DNA from: Flavobacteriales bacterium
GTDB lineage: Bacteria; Bacteroidota; Bacteroidia; Flavobacteriales_F; PHOS-HE28
Reading direction: 5' to 3'
Length of the DNA: 64,000 bases
Assembly: GCA_016715895.1 (NCBI GenBank)
Contig: JADJXH010000003.1
Location: forward strand, 62,001-126,000
Part shown: positions 24,485 through 33,389 of the stretch, piece after piece
How positions within the stretch are numbered: position 1 is the first letter of the stretch
Layout: the number at the start of each line of letters is the position of its first letter
Position numbers and translations under genes: made by a program
Notes under the pieces: generated by a model
The model's input: only the letters and a program-made list of their open reading frames with translations
Databases searched by the model: none
What the model was told of the DNA's origin: nothing

Positions 24485-25443
24485 TGAACTCCCCTCCTCA
24501 ACCACTCGCCTCCATCGGCTCCCCCAGCTGGTGCGTCAGCACAAAGCGCAGCAGCGCCTCCTTGCTGTGCAGGCCCAACTTGGTGTAGGCGTTGTGGCGG
24601 TGCGTTTCGGCGGTGCCCAGGCTGATGCCCAGGCGGCGGGCCACGTCGGCCAGGTCGGGCACATCGGCGCGGCAGAACAGCCGCAGCACCTCGCGCTCGC
24701 GCGGCGTCAGCGCCGCCCACCGCGTCTCCGCCGGCCGCGTGGCCGCCTCATCCTCCACCCGCCGCCGCAGGTCGCGCGCCACCAGCTCGTTGTAGTAGAA
24801 GCCCTGGCTCAGCACCGTGCTCAGGGCCCGGTGCAGCTCGGCCGCCCGCACCGCCTTGGGCAGCACCGCCGCCGCCCCGCACTGCAGCGCGCGCCGCACC
24901 CCGCCCGGGTCCGGATCGTAGCTGATGGCCACCCCCTTGCTGCGCGGCTGGTGCCGCTGCATCCACCGCAGCGTGTCGTAGCCGTCGCGGCGCGGCATCC
25001 GCAGGTCCACCACCGCCAGGTGCACATGCCCCAGCTCCCGGCACCGCTCCTCATAATCCACCCCGTCGCAAGCCTCCAGCACCGTGTGCGCCACCGGCCA
25101 CTCCGCCAGCGCCGCCACCACTCCGCGCCGCACCAGCTCGTGGTCGTCGGTCACCGCAATGCGCAAGGGGGCTGGGGGTGCTCATGGCGTCGTAGGGGCC
25201 CTCGGTGGCCCACCCCCGCAAATTTTTTCGGCCGCCCCCGCACCTCCAAACGACCGGGGAGGTGATTTTTCACCCGGGGGCACCCATGGTTTTTTCCCCC
25301 TGTTCGGGATCGGCGGCGTTTTGTATGGCGCGGCGATTCCCACCGGTGGCGGCGGCCTCGGTCCTGGGTTCAGGGCCCGCGCCGGGGGCGGGCGGGGTGG
25401 GTTAATTGGGCTTTGGGTAGAGAGGTAAAGAGGTTGGGCGGAG
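24485..25443. repeat. About 0.95-kb direct repeat, copy 1 (response regulator plus upstream DNA)
   Basis: Matches 48264-49233 in the same orientation, from AACTCCCCTCCTCAACCACT through the regulator gene and about 240 bp of upstream DNA (shared GCAAATTTTTTCGGCCGCCC and CACCCATGGTTTTTTCC), ending at GGCGGAGC. Similarity is near-perfect in the gene and weaker upstream. The two copies bracket the defence island. From 25444 to 25839 I see no gene; it is the leader of the first hsdM. Confidence 0.85.
24498..25166 (-). CDS. NarL/LuxR family response regulator, copy 1
   Basis: The product is 222 residues from a TTG at 25166. The receiver domain has the acidic pair (VTDDHE), phospho-acceptor Asp in VVDLRMPRRDG (about 54) and Lys in VLPKAV. 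The C-terminal LuxR helix-turn-helix (about 150-212) reads LTPREREVLRLFCRAD and LGISLGTAETHRHNAYTKLGL. A near-identical copy lies at 48278-48964. Compared with that copy there is one extra base at 25165-25166, so the upstream ATG at 25185 (MSTPSP) is out of frame here, and translation must start at the TTG or fail. VIDD is also changed to VTDD. This copy may be weakly expressed or decaying. No histidine kinase is adjacent. Confidence 0.85.
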   Translation of the reverse strand: MRIAVTDDHELVRRGVVAALAEWPVAHTVLEACDGVDYEERCRELGHVHLAVVDLRMPRRDGYDTLRWMQRHQPRSKGVAISYDPDPGGVRRALQCGAAAVLPKAVRAAELHRALSTVLSQGFYYNELVARDLRRRVEDEAATRPAETRWAALTPREREVLRLFCRADVPDLADVARRLGISLGTAETHRHNAYTKLGLHSKEALLRFVLTHQLGEPMEASG

Positions 25444-25839
25444 CCTGACCCGACGTCGGATCGGTCGTGGCCAGACCTACTGCTTGCACACTTCACCTGC
25501 GGCAGATACTTGCCGACCGAGATAGCAAGCGACGTGCAGCAGCTGGCGGACTTGATGTGCTGGTTTGGGCGCACTATCGCCCAAAAAGCCCGTGCCATCC
25601 TAAAGTGGAACTAGGAACAGTTATACATCTGCGAACGCCACGCCAGTGACCAGGGCCAGAACACTAATAGCTTCCTCTCAGACAATCCAAGGCTTCAAAG
25701 GCCTTTGATCCCTTGGTACATAACCGTAGTGCGAACAGCACACCCAGCCCGCAGAACATTGCGCGCGCGGTTCTCTTCCACTCCACTTGGCACGTCGACC
25801 CATTCTAACGGTTTGTGGTCCCTATTTTCACACCCAGCC

Positions 25840-27966
25840 ATGAAAGACATCACCGCCATCGAGAAGCGCCTCTGGTCCAGCGCCGACACCCTGCGCACCA
25901 ACAGCAACTACGCCAGCAACGAGTACATGATGCCCGTGCTCGGCCTCATCTTCCTGCGCCATGCCTACAGCCGCTACCTGGCCGTGAAGGACCGCCTGGA
26001 GGCCAACCTGCCCAAGCGCGGCGGGCAACCCCGGCCCCTGCGCAAGGAGGACTTCAGCGGGCAAGGCTCCATCTACCTGCGGCCCGAAGCGCAGTTCGAT
26101 TACCTGGTGGACCTTACCGATGGCGACGACCGCGCGGCGGCCCTGGAGCACGCCATGGAGAGCATCGAGAAGGACTATGACATGCTGAAGGGCGTGCTGC
26201 CCAAGAGCGAATACAAAGAGCTGGACAATGCCGTGCTGGGCAGTTTGCTGCGCACCTTCAACGACGAGGCCCTGAAGAAAGCCACCGGCGATGTCTTCGG
26301 CCGCATCTACGAGTACTTCCTCACCGGCTTTGCCGACCAGAAGGCGCACGATGGCGGCGAGTTCTTCACGCCGGTGAGCCTGGTGCAGATGATCGTGAAC
26401 GTGATCGAGCCCGACCACGGCACCGTGCTGGACCCCGCCTGCGGCAGTGGCGGCATGTTCGTGCAGAGCGCCCACTTTATCGAGAAGCTGCACCAGAACC
26501 CAAGGGAGCGCGCCACCTTCTACGGGCTGGAGAAGAACGCCACCACCATCCGCCTGGGCAAGATGAACCTGGCCGTACACGGGCTGGAGGGCAAGATCAA
26601 CCAGGCCATCAGCTACTACCAGGACCCGCACGAGCTGCTGGGCAAGGCCGACTATGTGATGGCCAACCCACCCTTCAACACCGACGAGGTGGATGCCGAC
26701 AAGGTGAAGAACGACCCGCGCCTGCCCTTCGGCCTGCCGGGCGTGAACAAGAAGAAGAAGGTGAGCAACGGCAACTACCTGTGGATCTCCTACTTCTATA
26801 GCTACCTCAACGCCAAAGGGCGCGCGGGCTTCGTGATGAGCAGCCAGGCCAGCAGCGCCGGGCGCGACGAGGCCACCGTGCGCCGCAAGCTGGTGGAGAC
26901 CGGCGCGGTGGACGCGATGATGGCCATCCGCTCCAACTTCTTCTACACCCGCACCGTGCCCTGCGAACTCTGGTTCCTGGACAAGGGCAAGCCCAAGGAG
27001 CGGCGCAACAAGGTGCTGATGATCGATGCGCGGCACGTGTACACCAAGGTGACCCGCAAGATCTTCGACTTCAGCCCCGGGCAGCAGGCCAACCTCACCA
27101 GCATCGTGTGGCTGTACCGCGGCGAGCGCCAGCGCTTCCTGGACCTGGTGGCCCAGCACCTGCGCGATACGCTGCGGGCCGCCGAGCTCTGCCTGAAAAG
27201 CACCGATGAGGAAGGCGTGCTCTGGCTACCGCTGCACAACCTGACCGAAGTGGCCCAGCGCGCCCTGAGTCGCATGCTGCCCTTCGTGCGGAAGCACGAG
27301 AAGCAGGAGCCGCTGAAGCCCGTGGCCAACGAACTGCGCGAGGCCCTCGGCGCCTATGGCAAGCACGTCCAGGCCTTCCGCGAAACACTGGTCGCCCTGC
27401 AGACCAAGCCGCTGATCAAGGAACCCAAGGGCGCCGACAAGCTGGCCGCCACCAACGCCGCGCTGCACACCGCGAGCAAGGAGGTGGAGGCCCTGAGCAC
27501 ATTGAGCCACGAGCTGGTGAAGGAGGCCGACCGCCTGCACAAGCTGCTGGGCAAAGTGCACGACGTGTGCGACAAGGAGCTGAACGCCCGCGACGACAAG
27601 GAATGGGCGGGCACCGAGATCCGGCGCGAGCTGAAGGCCCTGGCCGACCTTCGGCCCCTTACCGTGGACCTGCTGAAGCAGGTGCGCTACCACCACCGCC
27701 ACGCGCTGTGGCTGCAGGAGCGTTTCCCCGATGCCGAACTGCGCGACGTGGAGGGCCTGGTAAAGCTGGTGGATGTGAAGGAGATCGAAGCGAACGATTG
27801 GAGCTTGACGCCGGGGCGGTATGTCGGAGTGGCTGGTGAAGAAGACGATGATGTCGACTTCAACGAGACGATGAGCCTTATATCGGAGGAACTCACCGAA
27901 CTGAACTCGCACGCATTGATGCTCATCGAACAAGTAGAATCGAGCTTGAACGAACTCGTTGAATGA
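25840..27966 (+). CDS. hsdM: Type I restriction-modification DNA methyltransferase subunit HsdM (system 1)
   Basis: ATG at 25840 (MKDITAIEKRLWSSADTLR) gives 708 residues, long for HsdM. An N-terminal helical HsdM_N domain (1-140) is followed by the N6-adenine methylase domain with SAM motif I DPACGSGGMF (about 200) and catalytic NPPF (about 277). Residues about 470-690 form an extra Lys/Glu/Leu-rich, probably coiled-coil region before the C-terminus. It methylates the adenine of the site recognised by HsdS and protects host DNA. Its stop overlaps the hsdS start by 4 bp. It is the first gene of a run that includes accessory defence genes before hsdR. Confidence 0.95.
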   Translation: MKDITAIEKRLWSSADTLRTNSNYASNEYMMPVLGLIFLRHAYSRYLAVKDRLEANLPKRGGQPRPLRKEDFSGQGSIYLRPEAQFDYLVDLTDGDDRAAALEHAMESIEKDYDMLKGVLPKSEYKELDNAVLGSLLRTFNDEALKKATGDVFGRIYEYFLTGFADQKAHDGGEFFTPVSLVQMIVNVIEPDHGTVLDPACGSGGMFVQSAHFIEKLHQNPRERATFYGLEKNATTIRLGKMNLAVHGLEGKINQAISYYQDPHELLGKADYVMANPPFNTDEVDADKVKNDPRLPFGLPGVNKKKKVSNGNYLWISYFYSYLNAKGRAGFVMSSQASSAGRDEATVRRKLVETGAVDAMMAIRSNFFYTRTVPCELWFLDKGKPKERRNKVLMIDARHVYTKVTRKIFDFSPGQQANLTSIVWLYRGERQRFLDLVAQHLRDTLRAAELCLKSTDEEGVLWLPLHNLTEVAQRALSRMLPFVRKHEKQEPLKPVANELREALGAYGKHVQAFRETLVALQTKPLIKEPKGADKLAATNAALHTASKEVEALSTLSHELVKEADRLHKLLGKVHDVCDKELNARDDKEWAGTEIRRELKALADLRPLTVDLLKQVRYHHRHALWLQERFPDAELRDVEGLVKLVDVKEIEANDWSLTPGRYVGVAGEEDDDVDFNETMSLISEELTELNSHALMLIEQVESSLNELVE

Positions 27967-29222
27967 TGTGGGTGATGAAGACGTTCAGCGACCTCTTCAA
28001 GGTGAAGCACGGCTATGCGTTCAAGAGCAAGTTCTTCGCCGATGAAGGGGCGCATGTGGTGCTAACACCAGGGAACTTCCATGAGAAGGGAGGTTTCAAG
28101 GAACAAGAGGACAAGCGCAAGTTCTATACGGGCGATATACCGCAAGACTTCATCCTGAATACAGGCGACGTGATCATCGCGATGACCGAGCAAGCCCCTG
28201 GCTTATTGGGAAGTTCAGCTTGGATCCCTCGAGACGGTTACTACTTGCACAACCAACGACTTGGCAAGATCATCGATGTCAACGAGGATGAGATCGATCT
28301 ACGATTCCTCTATTACCTCTTCAATACCGCTGTAGTCCGGAGCCAGATCTCCGGCAGCGCAAGTGGAACCAAGATCCGGCACACTGCACCCGAGCGCATT
28401 GGTCGAGTACGTGTAGCTATTCCAGCAGTTGATGAGCAACGCCGCATCGCCACTATCCTCTCGTCCTACGACGACCTGATCGAGAACAACCGGAAGCGGA
28501 TCAAGCTGCTGGAGCGTGCGGCGCGGCTGCTGTACAAGGAGTGGTTCGTGCGCTTGCGGTTCCCGGGGTGGGAGGGGGTGAAGGTGGTGCAGTCCGAGTT
28601 GGGAAGCATCCCAGCAACATGGAAGGTCGCACCTCTGGGTGAGCTATGCACCAAGATCGGCAGTGGCTCTACTCCGCGCGGAGGCGAAGCCGCATACAAG
28701 GAGGAAGGGGTCACCCTGGTCCGGAGCCAGAACGTGTACGACTTCGCCTTCACTATGGATGGCCTCGCCTACATCGACGACGAACAGGCCGCTGATCTGG
28801 ATGGCGTAACGCTACAGGCGAACGACATCCTGCTCAACATCACGGGTGCTTCCGTAGGGCGGTGCTGCATGATGCCTTCACGCCTGCTCCCCGGTCGAGT
28901 GAACCAGCATGTGATGATCATTCGAGCGGATGCCGCGAAGATCTCACCAGCCTATATCCTCTGCGCCTTGAACAGTCCAGCACGCAAGGCTCAGCTGCTT
29001 TCCCTGGCCCAAGGCAAGGGTGCCACCCGCGAGGCGCTCACGAAGTCGTCGATGGAGCAGTTCAAGATCGTATTGCCTGATGAAGGAACATGGAAGGCCT
29101 TCGCTGCAAAGGTGGAGCCCATGTTCGAGCTACGAGAGACACTGGAGGCACAGAACGCCGCCCTCACCCGCGCACGGGACCTGCTGTTGCCACGGTTGAT
29201 GTGCGGGAAGGTGAAGGTGTGA
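27963..29222 (+). CDS. hsdS: Type I restriction specificity subunit HsdS (system 1)
   Basis: The product is 419 residues with two target-recognition domains. TRD1 covers about 1-155 and ends with the conserved EQRRIATILSSYDDLIENN spacer helix (about 160-180); TRD2 begins SELGSIPATWKVAPLGEL (about 208) and is followed by a second helical spacer near the C-terminus (LRETLEAQNAALTRARDLLLPRLM). It sets the bipartite DNA site for both methylation and restriction. It overlaps hsdM by 4 bp (ATGA). The next gene starts 12 bp downstream. Confidence 0.95.
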   Translation: MMWVMKTFSDLFKVKHGYAFKSKFFADEGAHVVLTPGNFHEKGGFKEQEDKRKFYTGDIPQDFILNTGDVIIAMTEQAPGLLGSSAWIPRDGYYLHNQRLGKIIDVNEDEIDLRFLYYLFNTAVVRSQISGSASGTKIRHTAPERIGRVRVAIPAVDEQRRIATILSSYDDLIENNRKRIKLLERAARLLYKEWFVRLRFPGWEGVKVVQSELGSIPATWKVAPLGELCTKIGSGSTPRGGEAAYKEEGVTLVRSQNVYDFAFTMDGLAYIDDEQAADLDGVTLQANDILLNITGASVGRCCMMPSRLLPGRVNQHVMIIRADAAKISPAYILCALNSPARKAQLLSLAQGKGATREALTKSSMEQFKIVLPDEGTWKAFAAKVEPMFELRETLEAQNAALTRARDLLLPRLMCGKVKV

Positions 29223-29234
29223 ACATGAACGGTC

Positions 29235-30065
29235 ATGAAAGTAGGCTTGAACACCTTAAAGGAGCTTGGGTCAATGCTCACTGGCGATAGCGGGTTGATG
29301 CCGCGACGTTCTGGTGCTATGCTGGTCGAACTCTTCAACCAGCATGGGTTCAACGACCATTACCCGGAGGGCGGTGGCTTTCCCACCAGACGGATCTATG
29401 CCTTCGAGAACCTCAAGAAACTGAACGGCAAGGATGGGCTACGGGCATTCATCAACGCCATCTTCGATGCTCGAGTGTTTTTATCCGCACAACTCGAGTT
29501 GAAGCCCGCGGTCGACCACTTCAACAAGTTCCTGGCCTTCGACAACTACGAGCTTAGCTATGATGCCGGGCAGTACAAGGTGCGAGAGACCAAAGCGGGA
29601 ACAGTAAGGTTCACACCTCCCGCCGCGCAGGGGGCACGTATCGACCATACATACATCGAAGAGCAGGTGGCGAAGTGTGACCGGAAGATCGCCGAGGCTG
29701 ACTTTGCGGGCGCAATTACTAACGCTCGTACGTTGCTGGAGGGCGTTCTGCTACACATTGAGGAGAGGGTGACCGGTCAACCAGTCGTGAATGATGGGGA
29801 CCTGTTGAAACTCTACAGACGAGTACAGAAGCTATTAAACCTGGACCCCGCCCAACAAGGTATCAGCGAACCTATTCGGAACCTGCTTTCGGGCCTGACT
29901 GGTGTGGTGAACGGCATGGCGAGCATGCGGAACAAGATGAGTGATGCACATGCGGGGTACAAGCCTGCAAAGCACCACGCCAAGCTGGCTGTCAACTCTG
30001 CTAAGACGTTGGCGGACTTTCTGTTCGAGACGTATGCATACCAGCAAGCGAAGATGAAGGCATGA
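29235..30065 (+). CDS. Abortive infection family protein with Abi_C-like C-terminal domain
   Basis: The product is 276 residues. The C-terminal 130 residues look like the abortive-infection C-terminal domain (Abi_C): DFAGAITNARTLLEGVL, LYRRVQKLLNLDP, then GLTGVVNGMASMRNKMSDAHAG, a conserved helical pattern with a charged RNKMSDAH motif. The N-terminal half (about 1-130) is not recognised. It starts 12 bp after hsdS, and its stop overlaps the CHAT-protease gene by 4 bp, so the two are translationally coupled. Abi_C proteins occur in phage-exclusion loci; the molecular target here is unknown. Confidence 0.75.
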   Translation: MKVGLNTLKELGSMLTGDSGLMPRRSGAMLVELFNQHGFNDHYPEGGGFPTRRIYAFENLKKLNGKDGLRAFINAIFDARVFLSAQLELKPAVDHFNKFLAFDNYELSYDAGQYKVRETKAGTVRFTPPAAQGARIDHTYIEEQVAKCDRKIAEADFAGAITNARTLLEGVLLHIEERVTGQPVVNDGDLLKLYRRVQKLLNLDPAQQGISEPIRNLLSGLTGVVNGMASMRNKMSDAHAGYKPAKHHAKLAVNSAKTLADFLFETYAYQQAKMKA

Positions 30066-31162
30066 GTAGCGAGTACTACCGTAGGCAAGTTCAAGCCCAT
30101 CAGGAGAAAATCGGGCAACTCCAGAAGGAGAAGAGCCGCTTTGCAACCAAAGCCTCGGACGCCCTGAACAAGGCCAACGCGGCAAAGCTGGCTGCCAGTC
30201 GGACAAAAACGATCAGCACCATTGAGTCCAAACTTCGGGAAGCACAGCGGTGCGAGGAGGAGTACGCAAAGTGCCAAAAGGAATTGTCCCGGATCGAGGG
30301 CAAGATCACGGATGAAATGAAGCGGAAAGGTGATGCCGAGCGCTACTTACAACGTGAAGAGAAGCGGGAGGCGGAGCAGGCACAACGTAAGGCACAGGAA
30401 CAGGCACGTGAGCAGGACGAACGTGCACGACGACTGGAGCGCTCGGCCGCACAGCACGAGTATCGATTGCATGATATCGGTTCAACATTAAGGGGACACG
30501 ATCATTTGCATCGAGAAACCCGAGAGGCTATACAACGCTTGGAGCGCTTGCCGGAGCGCATCACAGTGCTCTTTGTAGCAGCCAATCCACTGGATCAGCA
30601 GCAGCTTCGGCTTGATGAGGAGGCGCGGGCTATCCAAGACATGATTCGCAAGTCCAAACATCGTGATTCGGTTGACTTTCGCAGTCATTGGGCTGCTCGG
30701 CCATTGGATATACTGCAAGCGGTGAATGAGCATGACCCTAGCATTGTCCATTTCAGCGGTCACGGATCTGAAGATGCTGAACTGGTGATGCAAGGCAACG
30801 TCGGTGAAACAAGGCTGGTAACCAAGGAGGCGATTGCACAGTCCTTGGCAACGTGTTCAGACAAGATCAAGCTCGTGTTCTTCAACACATGCTACTCAAG
30901 GGGTCAGGCAGAAGCGGTAGTGAAGCACATTCCTGCCGCCATTGGTATGAATACTTCGGTTGGGGATCATGCAGCACGCCTGTTCTCGTCCCAATTCTAT
31001 TCGGCAATTGGCTTTGGTCTTTCGGTCAAGAAGTCGTTTGACCAGGCCAAGGCTGGACTCATGTTGGAGGGTGTCGAGGAAGAGGATGTGCCTGAGCTCT
31101 TTACCAGTGAGGGGGTGGATGCAAATGACTTGGTCATTGTGAAACCAGCTACCCCGCAATGA
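30062..31162 (+). CDS. CHAT-domain caspase-like protease with N-terminal coiled coil
   Basis: The product is 366 residues. Residues 1-140 are Lys/Glu/Gln/Ala-rich with no Pro, predicted to be a long coiled coil. The CHAT domain (about 165-345) begins TVLFVAANPLDQQQLRLDEEARAI and holds the catalytic His in HFSGHGS (about 234) and Cys in FNTCYS (about 278), followed by IGMNTSVGDHAA and FYSAIGFG. Both catalytic residues are present. CHAT proteases act as death effectors in several bacterial immune systems and are activated by a partner sensor. The 4-bp overlap with the Abi_C gene marks that protein as the likely partner. Confidence 0.85.
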   Translation: MSSEYYRRQVQAHQEKIGQLQKEKSRFATKASDALNKANAAKLAASRTKTISTIESKLREAQRCEEEYAKCQKELSRIEGKITDEMKRKGDAERYLQREEKREAEQAQRKAQEQAREQDERARRLERSAAQHEYRLHDIGSTLRGHDHLHRETREAIQRLERLPERITVLFVAANPLDQQQLRLDEEARAIQDMIRKSKHRDSVDFRSHWAARPLDILQAVNEHDPSIVHFSGHGSEDAELVMQGNVGETRLVTKEAIAQSLATCSDKIKLVFFNTCYSRGQAEAVVKHIPAAIGMNTSVGDHAARLFSSQFYSAIGFGLSVKKSFDQAKAGLMLEGVEEEDVPELFTSEGVDANDLVIVKPATPQ

Positions 31163-31253
31163 CGCCCGGCTAAAACCATCCAACTTTACCTGTCTGGCAG
31201 CGATGAGGCCGGGATGCGGCGAGCGCACATTACTACATGAACGCACCTTGACG

Positions 31254-32261
31254 ATGAGCGAGAACATTCAATACTGGCAGGTAGCCGCAGGTGATGCAGG
31301 CCGGGATTATGCCAAGGAGTTCATTCGCTACGGTGTCGCTTTCGTGGGTGGCACGGCCTTCGAGCGCATGATGAAGGAGGAGGTGAAAGTGGGTCATCGC
31401 ATTCTGATCAAGAAGGGCAAGGGCACCATTCATGCCGCTGGTGCGGTGGTGGCGCGCGAAGGCCGGCACAACGGTCACGGGGACAAAGCGTGGATGCGTG
31501 ACCTGGATGGTTGGGACCTGCCCGCCTATTGCTATGTGGACTGGCATGTACCACCTGCGCCAATGCCCGCCCCAGAGGGCTTGGCCATCTCCACGTTGAG
31601 CCGTGTTGGTGTTCCTGCTCTTGTTGCACTGTGTGATTCCATTATCCATGACCACCCCATCAGGCCGCACGAGCCTGAACCGGAGCCCGGCAAGGAGCTG
31701 GAGGACGAGCAGCTGATCGATCAGCTCATCATCCATGGGCTCAGCATTGGGTCGGCCGAGGGACTAAGCGATGCATTGCGCCGCATTCGCCGCTTGGTGA
31801 ACTACTACTACCACAACGAGCACTGGCGAGACGTACGTGAACATGAGACCCGCACCTTTCTGGTGGTGCCACTCCTACTCTCCTTGGGTTGGCCGGAGCA
31901 ATGCATCAAGATCGAGGAACCGGTAAAAGGTGGGCGCATGGACCTCGCTTTGTATGACAAGCCCTACTTCCATACCGATGCGCGCTGCCAGGTGATCATT
32001 GAAACGAAGGGCTTCTCCGAAGGACTTCAGTACGCCTCTGACCAAGCAAGCGCTTATGCCGAGCACCACCCTGACTGTCGGACCATCCTCGTGACGAACG
32101 GGTTTTGCTACAAAGCCCACCGCCGCAAGACGGACGGCTACCGGACCAGTGTGCCGGATGCCTACCTCAACTTGAGGGATCCGCGCGACCGGCATGCGTT
32201 GTACCCGGATGCGGGAGGAGCCTTGGAGGTGTTGAAGATGTTATTGCGGACGGGTGGATAG
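31254..32261 (+). CDS. EVE/PUA-like domain fused to PD-(D/E)XK nuclease-like domain
   Basis: The start at 31254 (MSENIQYWQVAAGDAGRDYAKEF) gives 335 residues. The first 110 residues resemble EVE/PUA-type modified-base readers: an N-terminal YWQVAAGD, then GVAFVGG, then a basic VGHRILIKKGKGTIHAAGAVV. The C-terminal half (about 195-330) looks like the HsdR N-terminal nuclease fold: LSLGWPEQCIKIEEPVKGGRMDLALYD with the first Asp, and CQVIIETKGF with the E-x-K pair. A reader fused to a nuclease would fit a modification-dependent (type IV-like) restriction enzyme. The fold assignments rest on motifs only. Confidence 0.6.
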   Translation: MSENIQYWQVAAGDAGRDYAKEFIRYGVAFVGGTAFERMMKEEVKVGHRILIKKGKGTIHAAGAVVAREGRHNGHGDKAWMRDLDGWDLPAYCYVDWHVPPAPMPAPEGLAISTLSRVGVPALVALCDSIIHDHPIRPHEPEPEPGKELEDEQLIDQLIIHGLSIGSAEGLSDALRRIRRLVNYYYHNEHWRDVREHETRTFLVVPLLLSLGWPEQCIKIEEPVKGGRMDLALYDKPYFHTDARCQVIIETKGFSEGLQYASDQASAYAEHHPDCRTILVTNGFCYKAHRRKTDGYRTSVPDAYLNLRDPRDRHALYPDAGGALEVLKMLLRTGG

Positions 32262-32282
32262 AGGAACTATTACCGAAGAACC

Positions 32283-33389
32283 ATGACGCTGGACGAAGCA
32301 GTCGCGAAGCTTGAGGAGATCGCCAAGGCCGAGCGCTACAACAAGGAGGCGGTGAAGCGGCAGCTCCTCGCCAAGGGCTTTCACAAGGTGGGCCGTAGTC
32401 TCCTTGGCTGCAAGAACGAACAGGGCGATCTGGTCGCAGTCTTCACCCTTGTCGATTCCAAGAAGAGCACATCGAACACCATCACCTCGCTCAAGAACAT
32501 TCTGAAGCACGATGAGCTTCCATTCGTGGCGGTGTTCCTGGACAAGAGCGCTGTCCGCTTCAAACTGGCCAACAGCAGCTTGATCAAAAAGGCCTCACAC
32601 AGTAGTCAGGGGATAACCCTGGAACGGATCAAGGGCAGCATCAACGGGGGCGACATCCTCAATACCCTTGGGGATGTGCTGAACGAGCATGCGCACCTGG
32701 CCGAGTTGTTCGCGCAGCATAAGGATGAGGACCATGCGGAGCACCGCGAGCGGATCGTGGAAGCCACTCAAGCCATCAAGGGTCGCGCCCCTGCGACACC
32801 TCCCGATTGGGATGCTGTGGAGGAGAACCTACGGGATGGATCAGGGCTATTGGACAAGGCAATACTCGAGGAGATCCGACGCACACTCTTCGATCGTGTA
32901 GCGTCCATGCGCCAGGCCATTCTGGCTTGTGCCTCGCACACCTCACCGAAAGCCTTCGGCGATTGTGTGGAACGCATGATCCTGAGCACAGATCCGGCAC
33001 ATGCTCTTGGCGATATCCTGTTCGCCAATGGTCGGGTGGCCGTGGACATCAAGGGGCGCAAAGCAGGCGTGCCCAGCAGCCCCAAGGCCTTCAACGTGCA
33101 GAAGCTGGTGGACCACCTGAGCAAAGGACCGGGTGCGGCTTTGTTCTTCACCGTCACCGTGGATGTGCAGGCGGGCACCGTCGCTTGCACGCTCATCCAC
33201 ATGCTGCATCCCGAACTCATGAAGCACTACTGGCACGATGTGCGATGGTCAGGCCGCGGTTCGCTGGGCACCCTTTCCCTCAAGGGCGACCTGTCCGCAG
33301 TGCTGAACACGACCGAACGTCTGGATTTGGACGCACCCGCAGCCATCACCCGTTTACGGGAACTGCTCGGTGAAGAGCCCGGGGCCTAA
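32283..33389 (+). CDS. Putative type II restriction endonuclease partnered with the convergent methyltransferase
   Basis: The product is 368 residues of a family I do not recognise by name. A possible PD-(D/E)XK centre is at GDILFANGRVAVDIKGRK (about 250-270), where D-x-K takes the place of E-x-K. An N-terminal region (YNKEAVKRQLLAKGF) and helical middle precede it. The gene ends 4 bp into the convergent DNA methyltransferase gene. This arrangement, plus the nuclease-like motif, is the reason for the call. It could instead be an accessory protein of the type I operon. Confidence 0.5.
   Translation: MTLDEAVAKLEEIAKAERYNKEAVKRQLLAKGFHKVGRSLLGCKNEQGDLVAVFTLVDSKKSTSNTITSLKNILKHDELPFVAVFLDKSAVRFKLANSSLIKKASHSSQGITLERIKGSINGGDILNTLGDVLNEHAHLAELFAQHKDEDHAEHRERIVEATQAIKGRAPATPPDWDAVEENLRDGSGLLDKAILEEIRRTLFDRVASMRQAILACASHTSPKAFGDCVERMILSTDPAHALGDILFANGRVAVDIKGRKAGVPSSPKAFNVQKLVDHLSKGPGAALFFTVTVDVQAGTVACTLIHMLHPELMKHYWHDVRWSGRGSLGTLSLKGDLSAVLNTTERLDLDAPAAITRLRELLGEEPGA

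Noticed and set aside
25705..25839. N-terminal extension of the first HsdM
   Set aside because: The family N-terminus starts at MKDITAIEKRLW. The extension (IPWYITVVRTAHPARR) has no similarity to HsdM and would need a poor start.
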